Positions 45,451-54,640 of a stretch of DNA of 64,000 bases are shown one piece after another. Position 1 is the first letter of the stretch; every line of letters begins with the position of its first letter. The notes under the pieces are model-generated. The model worked only from the letters and a program-made list of their open reading frames with translations, did no database searches and was not told where the DNA came from. The position numbers and the translations under genes were made by a program. The stretch is from Bacteroidota bacterium (GTDB lineage: Bacteria; Bacteroidota; Bacteroidia; Bacteroidales; F082), in the NCBI GenBank assembly GCA_018816765.1, contig JAHIUX010000063.1:1-64000 (forward strand), given 5' to 3'.

Positions 45451-46341
45451 ATGGAGCAATTCATGTTTACCGACACCCTTCAGCCACTCAATCCAGCCGG
45501 TTTCTGGTACCTTGAGCCTCAGCTTCTGCCAATGCAAACTGTGGCTTATAATCCACCACAAACCGAGACTGTGGGCTTTGTTCCGGCATTCGATTCACTA
45601 CAGCGTTGGGAGTATAAGGGAAGGTTCGTGCTTAACAAACCAACGCAAACCATTGCGCCCGCCGTGCGCAACGCCAACGATCAGTCGACCGACTGGATCA
45701 TCCTTGGCTTTGTGATTATGGCTGGACTGGTGGTGCTTTCGAAGCAACTCAACGCGCGCCGCTTCAAATTGCTGATTGCAGCTGCTTTTGGAAACACCCA
45801 GCTTTTTCAGCTGCTTCGTGAATGGAATCCCACGCGCAACATCCTTTTTGGCATTTTCACCTTAACCTATGTGGCATCGGCCAGTTTACTAACTGTTGAG
45901 CTAATGCCCATGTTATTAAGCAGTTCCGCAAATGAATTCAATTCTTTTCTGCTGTTTCCCAAGGCTGCCATCATCCTTGCAGCTGTAATTCTCTTCAAAA
46001 TCATCGTGATCAAGTTTCTTGGGTTTTTATTTAAAACCGGAGAAGCAACCCTGTTTGTGCTGACAAATATGCTTTCGCAATTCCTGACTTCAAGTCTGGT
46101 TTTGATTCCATTGGCCGTTTTGCTCGCATTTTTTCCTAGCGAAAACCTGCGCCAAATTATTTTATACATCATTATTTTACTGCTCTTATTCAGGTACTTG
46201 AGATCATTTTCAGTGGGAATGCTTGAGCGCAGGTATTCCGTTTTGCTTTTATTTTTATATCTTTGCACCCTTGAATTGGCGCCCCTTTTACTTTTTGTGA
46301 AAATCATTTACCTGATAAGTTCAGGTCAGGCTGTGGGTTAA
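45451..46341 (+). CDS. DUF4271 family membrane protein
   Basis: 296 residues. An N-terminal proline-rich segment of about 80 residues precedes six to seven membrane spans (first about 83-103, IILGFVIMAGLVVLS). The pattern FKLLIAAAFGNTQLFQLLRE and IIVIKFLGFLF is typical of DUF4271. Function is not established. The next gene encodes uroporphyrinogen-III synthase; the pairing is common in this phylum, so a link to haem synthesis or the cell envelope is possible but unproven. The start may be ATG 45451 or ATG 45463. Confidence 0.75.
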   Translation: MEQFMFTDTLQPLNPAGFWYLEPQLLPMQTVAYNPPQTETVGFVPAFDSLQRWEYKGRFVLNKPTQTIAPAVRNANDQSTDWIILGFVIMAGLVVLSKQLNARRFKLLIAAAFGNTQLFQLLREWNPTRNILFGIFTLTYVASASLLTVELMPMLLSSSANEFNSFLLFPKAAIILAAVILFKIIVIKFLGFLFKTGEATLFVLTNMLSQFLTSSLVLIPLAVLLAFFPSENLRQIILYIIILLLLFRYLRSFSVGMLERRYSVLLLFLYLCTLELAPLLLFVKIIYLISSGQAVG

Positions 46342-46485
46342 CAGAAAACGATTGCGCCAGCTTAAAGATGCTGATTGATTACTGCATGTTTGTTGAAGAA
46401 AAGGATGCTGACGCCATCATGTGATTGTCAATAAGTAAGCTTATTTTATTAGAATTAGGATTGCCGACAGAAAAAACCAATTGGA

Positions 46486-47247
46486 ATGAAAATCAAGAAT
46501 ATTTTAGTTTCTCAGCCAAAACCTGCCGACTTCGAAAAATCACCCTATGCTGATCTTGCCAAGAAGTTCAACATCAACATCGATTTTCATAAATTTATAA
46601 AGATTGAAGGCGTTCCTGCCAAAGACTTTCGCAAAGACCGGATTTCGCTCGCCGAACATACTGCCATCATCCTGACCAGCAGGAATTCTGTTGACCATTA
46701 CTTTAGGATTGCCAAAGACATGCGCTTCGAAGTTCCTGAAACCTTGAAATATTTTTGCATTTCCGAATCAACCGCCTTTTACCTGCAAAAATATGTGCAG
46801 TACAGGAAACGCAAAATATTCTATGGCAAACAGAGTTTTGCTGAACTGATGGATATCATTAAAAAACACAAGGAAGAAAAGTTCCTGCTGCCCTGTTCCG
46901 ATATACATAAAACCAGCATGACCACCATGCTTGATGAAGCCAGCATCAATTATTCAAAAGCAATCCTTTACAACACGATTGCGAGCAATTTGTCGGGTCT
47001 GAAAATTGAGTCATATGATATGCTTGTATTCTTCAGCCCTGCCGGAATCAAGTCGTTAACCAAAAATTTCCCTCACTACAAACAAGGCGAAACCATTTTT
47101 GGCGCCTTTGGTGAGTCCACTGCAACGGCTATCCTCGAAGAAGGATTTAAGCTTCACATCAATGCGCCAACAAAAACCTCACCATCCATGACCATGGCCA
47201 TTGAGGAATTCATTGAAAATGAAAACAAAAAGGCCAAGAAGAAATAA
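46486..47247 (+). CDS. hemD: Uroporphyrinogen-III synthase
   Basis: 253 residues. Cyclises hydroxymethylbilane to uroporphyrinogen III, leading to haem, sirohaem and cobalamin. The family diverges strongly; recognition rests on the two-lobed Rossmann-like pattern: ILVSQPKPAD, AIILTSRNSVDHYF (about 65-78), YFCISESTAFYL, FLLPCSDIHKTSMTTML, and MLVFFSPAGIKSLTKN with FGAFGESTATAI near the C-terminus. These are the usual HemD elements. It follows the DUF4271 gene by 144 bp and precedes rnpA. Confidence 0.85.
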   Translation: MKIKNILVSQPKPADFEKSPYADLAKKFNINIDFHKFIKIEGVPAKDFRKDRISLAEHTAIILTSRNSVDHYFRIAKDMRFEVPETLKYFCISESTAFYLQKYVQYRKRKIFYGKQSFAELMDIIKKHKEEKFLLPCSDIHKTSMTTMLDEASINYSKAILYNTIASNLSGLKIESYDMLVFFSPAGIKSLTKNFPHYKQGETIFGAFGESTATAILEEGFKLHINAPTKTSPSMTMAIEEFIENENKKAKKK

Positions 47248-47298
47248 GGCGAATTCAATTGATTAGTGACGGCTTTTCGCTTATCCCTGCATTTATCC

Positions 47299-47306
47299 TA
47301 TATTTG
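47299..47306 (+). promoter_or_regulatory. -7 promoter box TATATTTG for rnpA-yidD
   Basis: Perfect TAnnTTTG, 29 bp before the rnpA ATG. Confidence 0.5.
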
Positions 47307-47335
47307 CCTGATTAACCGTTGAATAAACCGGCAGG

Positions 47336-47758
47336 ATGAACCTGAAACTGACAAAGCAAGAACGGCTGCATGGCAAAAAGAACATCAACAGCTTGTTTGT
47401 TGAAGGGGAATCATTTTTTATTTATCCGTTCAAGGTAGTGGTACTTAATCAGTCTCAACACTCAGTTGTTCCCCTGCGCTTGCTGGTGAGTATTTCACGC
47501 AGGATTTACAAGCGGGCTGTCGACCGCAACCGCATTAAGCGGCTGGTAAGGGAATGCTGGAGAAAGCACAAATATACCTTTAACCAGCAGCTGACAGAGT
47601 CAGGACGCAGCTGTGATGTAGCCCTGATCTTCACGGCCAAAACTATTCCTGCCTACGCCGAAGTCGAAACTAAAATAATGCTAATTTTACAGCGTTTAAC
47701 AAGCCTGAATGCGCATACTGTCATCCATAACAGCCCAGGTACTGATCCTGTTGATTAG
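47336..47758 (+). CDS. rnpA: Ribonuclease P protein component
   Basis: 140 residues. The small basic protein subunit of RNase P that helps the RNA subunit process tRNA 5' ends. The signature is [22 protein letters not shown] (key residues R-A-V-x-R-N-R-x-K-R-x-x-R-E, about residues 53-74), with SLFVEG near the N-terminus. Its end overlaps the beginning of yidD by 50 nt, a conserved arrangement. A -7 box lies 29 bp upstream. Confidence 0.92.
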   Translation: MNLKLTKQERLHGKKNINSLFVEGESFFIYPFKVVVLNQSQHSVVPLRLLVSISRRIYKRAVDRNRIKRLVRECWRKHKYTFNQQLTESGRSCDVALIFTAKTIPAYAEVETKIMLILQRLTSLNAHTVIHNSPGTDPVD

Positions 47759-47939
47759 GGTTTACCAGTACACCCTCTCCCCTTTCATAGGACGTTCGTG
47801 CCGCTATGCGCCTACATGTTCGGTATACAGCATCGAAGCCATCCGAAAGCACGGCCCTTTTAAGGGTGGCTTGCTGGCCATAAAACGTATCGCTTCCTGC
47901 AATCCCTGGGGAGGCAGTGGTTACGATCCGGTTCCTTAA
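47709..47939 (+). CDS. yidD: Membrane protein insertion efficiency factor YidD
   Basis: 76 residues. The family signature is complete: [35 protein letters not shown] and [15 protein letters not shown] (key elements C-R-Y-x-P-T-C-S-x-Y and CxPW/CNPW..GYDPV). A peripheral inner-membrane protein with an amphipathic N-terminal helix that assists YidC-dependent insertion. It overlaps rnpA by 50 nt; YidC itself is not in the window. Start is ATG at 47709 within rnpA. Confidence 0.95.
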   Translation: MRILSSITAQVLILLIRVYQYTLSPFIGRSCRYAPTCSVYSIEAIRKHGPFKGGLLAIKRIASCNPWGGSGYDPVP

Positions 47940-47961
47940 CTTTTTAGCTGATAATCATATA

Positions 47962-49602
47962 ATGAAAAAACCATTTCTGATATTCCTGTTCACTGTTTCC
48001 GTGGCATTTTGCGTGACTGCGCAAACCCAAAATAATTTTGAAATTTCGAAGAACCTCGATATATACGCCAGCCTGTTACGTGAGCTTAACCTCAATTATG
48101 TAGACGAAATTGACCCATCAAGCCTGAACAAAACAGCCATCGAAACCATGCTCAACGGGCTCGATCCCTACACTGTCTTCATTCCCGAATCGCAGGTTGA
48201 AGATTTTCAGCTGATGACAACCGGCGAATACGGCGGCATCGGTTCGCTCATTCAGCAGATTGGCGATTATGTGGTGATCACAGAACCCTATGAAGGGTAT
48301 CCGGCGCAAAAATCCGGCCTTATCGCAGGCGACCAGCTCATGGAAATCAATGGTATAAGCATGAAAGGCAAGAATTCGCAGGAAGTGAGCGATCTGCTGA
48401 AAGGACAGCCTGGCACACCTATCGACATCACTTATGGCCGGGAAGGCGCCGCTGCCCCGGTGAAGATGACCCTGACACGCGAAAAAATTAAAATTGACAA
48501 CATCCCTTATCAAACCGTTTTCGACAATAAGATAGGTTATATCAGGCTATCGGGCTTCACCCAGAAAGCTGCCTCGGAAATGAAGAATGTGTTTCTTGAC
48601 ATGAAGTCGAAATACACCCTCACAGGACTCATCATCGATTTGCGCGGCAATGGTGGAGGCTTACTCAACGAGGCGGTCGACATTACAAACCTGGTGGTTA
48701 ACAAAGGCGAATTGGTTGTGACTACCCGCGGAAAATCGGCTGATCGCACCACGGTGCACCGTACCAGGATGTTGCCCGTTGATACGGATATTCCACTCGT
48801 TGTGCTTGTCAACGAAAACAGTGCATCGGCCAGCGAAATCCTGGCCGGAGCCCTGCAGGATTTTGACCGGGCAGTTATTGTGGGGCAACGCACTTATGGC
48901 AAAGGACTGGTGCAAAACGTGGTTCCATTGGTGTATAATACCCAGCTGAAGATCACGGTGGCAAAGTACTATATTCCCAGCGGACGCTGCATCCAGGCCA
49001 TCGATTATTCTGATAATAAAGACAATGTCAATGGCTCGCGCATTGCCGACTCCCTCATTTCGTCGTTCAAAACAAGGCATGGCCGTATTGTTTATGATGG
49101 CGGCGGCATCACCCCCGATGTGATCCTGGAGCCTTATCAATACAGTGCTGTCAGCAGCAACCTGTACACAAGCAACCTCATTTTCAGGTTTGCCAACAAT
49201 TATGCCGCCATGCACAAAAGCATTGCCCCTGCCGATGTATTCAGCATCAGTGATTCAACCTATCAGGCCTTTGTGAACTTTGCCGAAAGCAACAACTTTT
49301 CCTATCAGACCGAAAGTGAAGAAATTATTCAGGCCCTTAGGGAAATTGCAGAAAATGAAAAATACCTCGATGCCGTCGAACCTAAGATCTCAGAGCTTGA
49401 AAAAGGGCTGATTGAATACAAAAAACAAGACATATACAAGCACAGGTCGGAAATTGAAGAAATGCTGAAGATTGAAATCGTTTCCAGGTATTACTATCAG
49501 ACAGGCAAAATTGTGGCCTCGCTCAAAAATGATCCCGAACTCAAAAAAGCCATCGGGGTGCTGAATGACCAGCCAGTCTATAAAAAGTTACTGACTCCAT
49601 AA
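47962..49602 (+). CDS. C-terminal processing peptidase, S41 family
   Basis: 546 residues with a signal peptide (about 1-20, VSVAFCVTAQ). The PDZ domain (about 80-165) contains GGIGSLIQQIGDYVVI and GDQLMEINGISMKG. The S41 catalytic core (about 185-370) contains IGYIRLSGF, LIIDLRGNGGGLLNEAVDI, NENSASASEILAGAL (Ser nucleophile region, about 289) and GQRTYGKGLVQ (catalytic Lys, about 313). It cleaves C-termini of periplasmic or secreted proteins. The ATG at 47962 follows yidD by 22 bp. Its substrate is unknown. Confidence 0.93.
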   Translation: MKKPFLIFLFTVSVAFCVTAQTQNNFEISKNLDIYASLLRELNLNYVDEIDPSSLNKTAIETMLNGLDPYTVFIPESQVEDFQLMTTGEYGGIGSLIQQIGDYVVITEPYEGYPAQKSGLIAGDQLMEINGISMKGKNSQEVSDLLKGQPGTPIDITYGREGAAAPVKMTLTREKIKIDNIPYQTVFDNKIGYIRLSGFTQKAASEMKNVFLDMKSKYTLTGLIIDLRGNGGGLLNEAVDITNLVVNKGELVVTTRGKSADRTTVHRTRMLPVDTDIPLVVLVNENSASASEILAGALQDFDRAVIVGQRTYGKGLVQNVVPLVYNTQLKITVAKYYIPSGRCIQAIDYSDNKDNVNGSRIADSLISSFKTRHGRIVYDGGGITPDVILEPYQYSAVSSNLYTSNLIFRFANNYAAMHKSIAPADVFSISDSTYQAFVNFAESNNFSYQTESEEIIQALREIAENEKYLDAVEPKISELEKGLIEYKKQDIYKHRSEIEEMLKIEIVSRYYYQTGKIVASLKNDPELKKAIGVLNDQPVYKKLLTP

Positions 49603-49635
49603 GCAAGGCAGATAATCAACAGAACACCCCGATCC

Positions 49636-51321
49636 ATGTTTCTCTATACCAGACAATTTCATTCATGGGCATATTTCGTTACCCTGGTCATGCTTGTCAT
49701 GAGCATACCACTATCGCGGTTCACCATGAGTGTTTTTCAGTTTACCCTGCTTGGGCTCTGGATCTGGTCCGACTTCTCCTTTGAAATCAGTTTTCGCTTT
49801 TTTCGTAAACAAGGTTTTTTTAATGGCCTATATTATTTTCTGGCCTATATGCTTCAGCTAACACGGACAAATTTCATCGGGAAGTTCAGCCTGTTCTTCA
49901 AAAACAGGCTGGCCGTCATAGTTGCGTCGCTATTCCTGCTGCATATGGTTGGGCTCATCCACACCTCCGATTTTTCTTATGCCCTGAAAGACCTGCGCAC
50001 AAAGCTCCCACTGCTGCTGCTTCCGGTGGTATTCAGCACAATGGAAAAGATAAGCTGGGAAAAAGTCAGGATTTTATTGCTGTTCTATGTGGGATCGGTG
50101 TTTATTGGCACCTTGTTCGGACTGCATGAATACCTGAAGCAGGAATTTACCGACATCAGACAGATTTCTCTGTTTATCAATCCCATACGTTTCGGGCTTA
50201 ACATTGTTTTTGCCATATTTATTCTATTTGGTCAGGTAATTTTCCCGCCAAAAACCAACAAATGGCTGGCACTGCTCTTCGCACTGCTCATCGTTTGGTT
50301 TGTCACCTTCCTGGTATTGATTGAGTCTGCGATCGGACTCATCAGCCTCTTTGTGATCTTCATCGGTCTGTTGTTTGTGAAGGTGTTTATGATCAAAAAC
50401 AAGGTGCTGAGATTTGGCATTGCGCTCCTGCTGATTGGTTTGCCCCTATCGGGATATTTGTATCTGAGCCATATGGTGAAAGAACTGACGACTGCACCGC
50501 ATATTGATCCGTTGACGCTTGAAACACACACCCGGCTTGGTAATGCCTATTTGCACGACACCATTCATTTCGGTCTTGAAGAAGGCAAATATGTCGGACT
50601 CTATTTAGCTGAAGCAGAGCTCGCTGAAGCATGGAATAAGCGCTCAGGTATCGATTTCTATGGCCGTGATGAAGCCAACCAGGAAATTAAATACACGCTG
50701 ATCAGGTTTCTGACATCAAAAGATCTGCGCAAAGATGCCGAAGGACTGGGCATGCTGAGCGAAAAAGAGGTAAGAATGGTTGAGAAGGGCATTGCCAATG
50801 TGCATTATGTGACTGAACCCAGCATCAAAACCCGCATGTCGAAGATACTGCTGGGCTACCGGTTATATGCCGATGTAAACGACCCCAATGGCAGTTCAGT
50901 CATGCAACGTGTTGAATACCTGAAAGCATCGTACATCATCCTGCGCGATAACTTCTGGATGGGTGTTGGCACCGGTGACCTTCCCGGGATTTTCAAAGAC
51001 ACCTATGAAAAGATGCAGTCGCCCTTGAAAATGCAGTGGCGTTGGCGTTCGCACAACCAGTACCTGTCCATCTTTATTGCCTTCGGCATCTTTGGATTCA
51101 GCTGGTTTTTATTTACGGTTTTTTATCCGTTTATCAGCTCAAAAAAACACCGTGGCTATCATTATACCATCTTCATTGCACTGATTCTGCTCTCGATGCT
51201 TACCGAGGACACCATTGAATCGCAGGATGGGGTGACGCTGTTTGCTTTTTTCAATGCATTTTTCCTGTTTGCTGTAATGAACAAACACCAGGAATCTGAA
51301 AGCACAGAAGTTGAAGCCTGA
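49636..51321 (+). CDS. O-antigen ligase family protein (Wzy_C)
   Basis: 561 residues with about ten membrane spans. A long periplasmic loop of about 200 residues (about 285-470) carries the WaaL/Wzy_C region; its C-terminal end reads GVGTGDLPGIFKDTYEK..WRWRSHNQYLSIFIAFG, with the RSHNxYL motif diagnostic for O-antigen ligases and polymerases. It probably joins polysaccharide to lipid A core or polymerises O-units. In Bacteroidota the T9SS anchor A-LPS depends on such enzymes. No sugar-biosynthesis cluster is nearby. Gap to the S41 gene is 33 bp. Confidence 0.85.
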   Translation: MFLYTRQFHSWAYFVTLVMLVMSIPLSRFTMSVFQFTLLGLWIWSDFSFEISFRFFRKQGFFNGLYYFLAYMLQLTRTNFIGKFSLFFKNRLAVIVASLFLLHMVGLIHTSDFSYALKDLRTKLPLLLLPVVFSTMEKISWEKVRILLLFYVGSVFIGTLFGLHEYLKQEFTDIRQISLFINPIRFGLNIVFAIFILFGQVIFPPKTNKWLALLFALLIVWFVTFLVLIESAIGLISLFVIFIGLLFVKVFMIKNKVLRFGIALLLIGLPLSGYLYLSHMVKELTTAPHIDPLTLETHTRLGNAYLHDTIHFGLEEGKYVGLYLAEAELAEAWNKRSGIDFYGRDEANQEIKYTLIRFLTSKDLRKDAEGLGMLSEKEVRMVEKGIANVHYVTEPSIKTRMSKILLGYRLYADVNDPNGSSVMQRVEYLKASYIILRDNFWMGVGTGDLPGIFKDTYEKMQSPLKMQWRWRSHNQYLSIFIAFGIFGFSWFLFTVFYPFISSKKHRGYHYTIFIALILLSMLTEDTIESQDGVTLFAFFNAFFLFAVMNKHQESESTEVEA

Positions 51322-51364
51322 TTGCTTAAAAATTGTTACTTTAGTGCCATCGTAATACCAAATT

Positions 51365-51853
51365 ATGAAGAAAGATATTATCCGATTCGAATGTGCTATT
51401 GCAGAAACCATAGGCGAGCTTGAAGCCGATGACCAGTCGCTGCTTAACCAGGCTGCTGAAGCAGCAAAAAACGCCTGGGCACCCTATTCGAAGTTCAGGG
51501 TTGGCGCTGCTGTAAGGTTGGAAAACGGAATCATAGTGACGGGCAATAACCAGGAAAACCCTGCATACCCTTCAGGATTGTGCGCTGAGCGCGTCGCCTT
51601 GTTTTATGCATCTTCGCAATATCCTGGTGTCGCCGTCAGCGCAATTGCAATCACAGCCACAAGCAGCATTTCACCTGTTACCCGCCCCATTCCACCCTGT
51701 GGCGCTTGCAGGCAGGTGATGTCCGACACCGAAAACAGGTTTCATAAAGATATGCGCGTCATAATGCGTGGTCAGCAAGGTCCTGTTATGATTTGCGACA
51801 ATATGAAATCTTTGCTCCCCCTGTCTTTTATTGATGAATACCTTCCAAAATAA
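51365..51853 (+). CDS. cdd: Cytidine deaminase
   Basis: 162 residues. Deaminates cytidine and deoxycytidine to uridine. The zinc site is formed by CAE (GLCAERVALF, about residues 74-83) and PCGACRQVM (about 115-123). WAPYSKFRVGAAV is the conserved substrate region. Typical homotetrameric form. A partial -7-like box (TACTTTAG) lies about 20 bp upstream. Tightly followed by the ChaN-like gene (9 bp). Confidence 0.95.
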   Translation: MKKDIIRFECAIAETIGELEADDQSLLNQAAEAAKNAWAPYSKFRVGAAVRLENGIIVTGNNQENPAYPSGLCAERVALFYASSQYPGVAVSAIAITATSSISPVTRPIPPCGACRQVMSDTENRFHKDMRVIMRGQQGPVMICDNMKSLLPLSFIDEYLPK

Positions 51854-51862
51854 CTACGAAAG

Positions 51863-52729
51863 ATGAAGAAACTGCCGATGATCATGCTGTTGGTGTTTGG
51901 CTTTTTTGCCTTTAAAACCGACAAGCCCGCTTACCTCTTGTATAATCAGCAAGGCAAACTGGTCAAATACAAAAAACTGACTGAAGCAGCCCAAAAAGCT
52001 GATATTGTCTTCTTCGGTGAATTACACAATAACCCCATCAGTCACTGGCTGCAGTACGAGCTCACCAACGACTTGTTTATTAAAAAGCAGGGCAAGATTA
52101 GCCTCGGCGCCGAAATGTTTGAAGCCGATAACCAGGAAGCCTTAAACCTATACCTGATCGATACCCTTGACAAAGAAGCCTTGAAAGCACAGGCGCGTTT
52201 GTGGCCCAATTTTTCAACCGATTATGCACCTTTGGTCGATTTTGCCAAAACAAATAATCTGCCTTTTGTGGCCACGAATATCCCCCGCAAATACGCTTCC
52301 ATGGTGTATAAATTTGGTTTCGAAGCGCTTGATACGCTGAGCAATGAGGTGAAAGCATTCATTGCACCGCTCCCGATTGCCTACGATCCGGAACTCCCGG
52401 GCTACAAAGGCATGCTCGAAATGATGGGAGGCATGTCGGATCATGTTACGGATAAATTACCGAAGGCACAGGCCATTAAGGATGCAACCATGGCCTGGTT
52501 CATTCATCAGCATATGCAAGCTGGTCAAACTTTCATCCACTTTAACGGATCCTATCATTCTGACCACTTCGAAGGCATCATTTGGTATTTGAAACGGCTC
52601 AATCCAACAGTCAAGGTGCTCACTATTTCCTGCATTGAAGCAGATACCATGGGCAAGCTTCCGGATGACAGCAAAGGACTTGCTGATTTTATTGTTTCGA
52701 TTCCAACAAGCATGACCAAAACCTATTAA
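51863..52729 (+). CDS. ChaN family (iron-regulated, haem-binding) protein
   Basis: 288 residues with a short hydrophobic N-terminus (possible export signal, about 1-18). Matches the ChaN/Cofac_haem_bdg pattern: IVFFGELHNNPISHWLQYEL (about 50-68), GAEMFEADNQ, DYAPLVDFAKTNNLPFVATNIPR, and QTFIHFNGSYHSDHFEGIIW (about 220-240) with conserved His residues. ChaN-like proteins of other bacteria bind haem via Tyr/His. Biochemical role is unclear; possibly haem handling. It follows cdd by 9 bp. Confidence 0.75.
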   Translation: MKKLPMIMLLVFGFFAFKTDKPAYLLYNQQGKLVKYKKLTEAAQKADIVFFGELHNNPISHWLQYELTNDLFIKKQGKISLGAEMFEADNQEALNLYLIDTLDKEALKAQARLWPNFSTDYAPLVDFAKTNNLPFVATNIPRKYASMVYKFGFEALDTLSNEVKAFIAPLPIAYDPELPGYKGMLEMMGGMSDHVTDKLPKAQAIKDATMAWFIHQHMQAGQTFIHFNGSYHSDHFEGIIWYLKRLNPTVKVLTISCIEADTMGKLPDDSKGLADFIVSIPTSMTKTY

Positions 52730-52838
52730 GCCCTTTCGCTGTCACATTTTTCGCGCAAGGAAAATTTGTTAATTGGAACGGACTTTGCTTTCGCGAGCAG
52801 AAAGTTATTGATATCAGCACAATGAATACGTGCTTACG

Positions 52839-53609
52839 TTATTCCATGGCTTCCTTCTGGTTGCCTGCAATGATGCTGTTAAACACTTCATCCATTCTTT
52901 TGAGCGACTGTTTCAGAACAGCCACATACTCAGCCTGATCGGCCTGATTGAGTTTTGGCTGGGCAAGCAAATCCGTCATCATCATGGCACTGGTCAGTGG
53001 GTTTTTTAGTCCATGGATCAACACACTCATCAGCTGACGTTTGTATTCGTTCATTTCAACAAGGCTGGCATTCTGTTGTTCGAGCTGGTTTTTCTGCGCT
53101 CTGATGGCTTCATTCTGCGCTTCAATTTCCTGTTTCTGCTTGCTTATTTTCAGGTAACTCTTCGAAAGTTTATCTTCCAGTTCGTTCATGTCGCGCATGC
53201 GTTTAACCTGTGTGTGAAGCAATCCGACGAGGAGCTCGGGATTACCCGACATAAACGGAATCAGCTTTTCGCGGCTGAGGACCAGAAAAAGGCAGGGTTT
53301 TTCGGTGGTTACCGAAGCCGACCTTTTCTCCATATCGATGAGCGCATATTCTCCGAAAACATCACCTTCGTGCAGGCGGGCGATCACATGGTTGCCATCA
53401 TGCACACGCACCTCCCCTTCGACGAGGATAAACAACTCATGGCCTTCATCGCCTTTGCGGAAAACGGCTTCTTGTGAACGGGTTTTCTTTTCAGCCAACA
53501 GCCCAGCAAGCTCAGCCAGTGCCGATGGCTTCAGCGAGCTGAAAACAGCTATTTTGGCTAGAATCTGTAAACGTTTCTCAATTGGGATATCTGAGTCCAT
53601 CATGGTCAT
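52839..53609 (-). CDS. Cyclic-nucleotide-binding domain + coiled coil + isolated DHp helix domain
   Basis: 256 residues. Residues about 10-125 form a cNMP-binding (CRP-like) domain with EAVFRKGDEGHELFILVEGEV and GDVFGEYALIDMEKRSASV (the phosphate-binding cassette has EYALI.. rather than the canonical GE-xx-RAA). A coiled coil (about 140-190, rich in K/Q/E/N) leads to a histidine-kinase dimerisation segment (about 190-245) containing SVLIHGLKNPLTSAMMM, in which His is followed by LKNPL as in the H-box. The protein ends there; no HATPase_c domain exists in or beside it. It is unrecognised as a named system and could be a scaffold or phosphotransfer partner of another kinase. Confidence 0.75.
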   Translation of the reverse strand: MTMMDSDIPIEKRLQILAKIAVFSSLKPSALAELAGLLAEKKTRSQEAVFRKGDEGHELFILVEGEVRVHDGNHVIARLHEGDVFGEYALIDMEKRSASVTTEKPCLFLVLSREKLIPFMSGNPELLVGLLHTQVKRMRDMNELEDKLSKSYLKISKQKQEIEAQNEAIRAQKNQLEQQNASLVEMNEYKRQLMSVLIHGLKNPLTSAMMMTDLLAQPKLNQADQAEYVAVLKQSLKRMDEVFNSIIAGNQKEAME

Positions 53610-53684
53610 GCTGGTTGAGAATGAGGTGTAAAACTATAAAAAATCAGCGCAATGTCAGGTCAAAACGCCGCTTTTTATGAAATA

Positions 53685-54329
53685 TTAACCCTGAACAGGG
53701 TGTTTTACAACAACCATTGTCTCGCCAGCCAAGGCATCTGGTAAGTTTAGTTCATTCAATTTGTCAGTGGCAAACAGTATCATATCAGGAAAAAACCTGG
53801 CGAAATCCTGTTCAAATTCAGCATAATTAAGCTTCAGAAAATCAACTGCTTTTTCCATACCGGAATCAAAGGCAGACCTTCGCGACATGCCATTGAAAAC
53901 CCGCTGTAGGTCGCGCAGGTTAGCATAACCAACCAACCAGTTCTGGGCCATCATCCAGGGCAAAATGCGTCTTGAGCGCGGAGGAAGAATGGCATAGCGT
54001 TTCAATAAAATCCGGTATACTCCGGCAGCAAAAACATGCAGGTCAGCCTGGCTGTAGGCAGTCCAGTTTCGTGCAAGGAAATGGTCAAAATAAATATCAG
54101 CAATCACCGCGGAAAATAACCGGAATTCTGGCCTGAGACGAGCCACACTTTCTACCACAACCGGGTGCGTGTCGGTGTAAGAATCGATGGCCCGGTGCAG
54201 GTCAACCCCCAAGCGGACCTTGTCAGGGTAGGCTTCAATTTTCTTTCCTTTGATGCTGTCGGCAACAAAGTTACCAAACAAAATATCAGGGTCAGTTCCG
54301 GAAAGCAAGGCGTGTGCAAGGAAATTCAT
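53685..54329 (-). CDS. Acyl carrier protein phosphodiesterase-like (AcpH family)
   Basis: 214 residues. The N-terminus MNFLAHALLSGTDPDILFGNFVADSIKG matches AcpH; further conserved positions are GVDLHRAIDSYTDTHPVV (HD-like residues), DIYFDHFLARNW and DLQRVFNGMSRR. The enzyme family removes the phosphopantetheine arm from acyl carrier protein, but many members are only annotated by homology. It is 75 bp from the cNMP-DHp gene on the same strand. Confidence 0.8.
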   Translation of the reverse strand: MNFLAHALLSGTDPDILFGNFVADSIKGKKIEAYPDKVRLGVDLHRAIDSYTDTHPVVVESVARLRPEFRLFSAVIADIYFDHFLARNWTAYSQADLHVFAAGVYRILLKRYAILPPRSRRILPWMMAQNWLVGYANLRDLQRVFNGMSRRSAFDSGMEKAVDFLKLNYAEFEQDFARFFPDMILFATDKLNELNLPDALAGETMVVVKHPVQG

Positions 54330-54491
54330 GGGTTGTTAATCAGGCTGCGAACTTAGTCAAATATCTTTTCAACGGTCAATTGTACCTAAACTGATTGTTC
54401 CCAGCATGCCAGGTCTGGTCACATCAGCAGATGTAAGTACTCGCTTACCTAAACAATTCAACTTCAGATTAGTTTTCCTGTACAATGAAAA

Positions 54492-54527
54492 TGATCAGGA
54501 ATAGTAGTGCAAAATTGCTCCTGATCA
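54492..54527. promoter_or_regulatory. Inverted repeat TGATCAGGA/TCCTGATCA upstream of iorA
   Basis: Two perfect 9-bp arms (54492-54500 and 54519-54527) separated by 18 bp, ending 57 bp before the iorA -7 box. Could be an operator for a dimeric regulator or an RNA hairpin; no T-tract supports a terminator. Confidence 0.45.
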
Positions 54528-54583
54528 ATTATTTAGAATCAATATGTTTTGTCTCGATGCACTGTCAAAATCAGGTATTTTGT

Positions 54584-54591
54584 TATTTTTG
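54584..54591 (+). promoter_or_regulatory. -7 promoter box TATTTTTG for iorAB
   Basis: Perfect TAnnTTTG, 49 bp before the iorA ATG at 54641. Confidence 0.5.
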
Positions 54592-54640
54592 TAACATAAA
54601 GTTAAAGAGCAGATTCAACATTACTTAGCTATACAATATC

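Larger units (their letters stand above)
54330..54640. other. Intergenic region upstream of iorA
   Basis: 311 bp between divergent genes. It contains a perfect inverted repeat (54492-54527) and the iorA -7 box (54584-54591). No reading frame or RNA gene is recognised. Confidence 0.55.
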
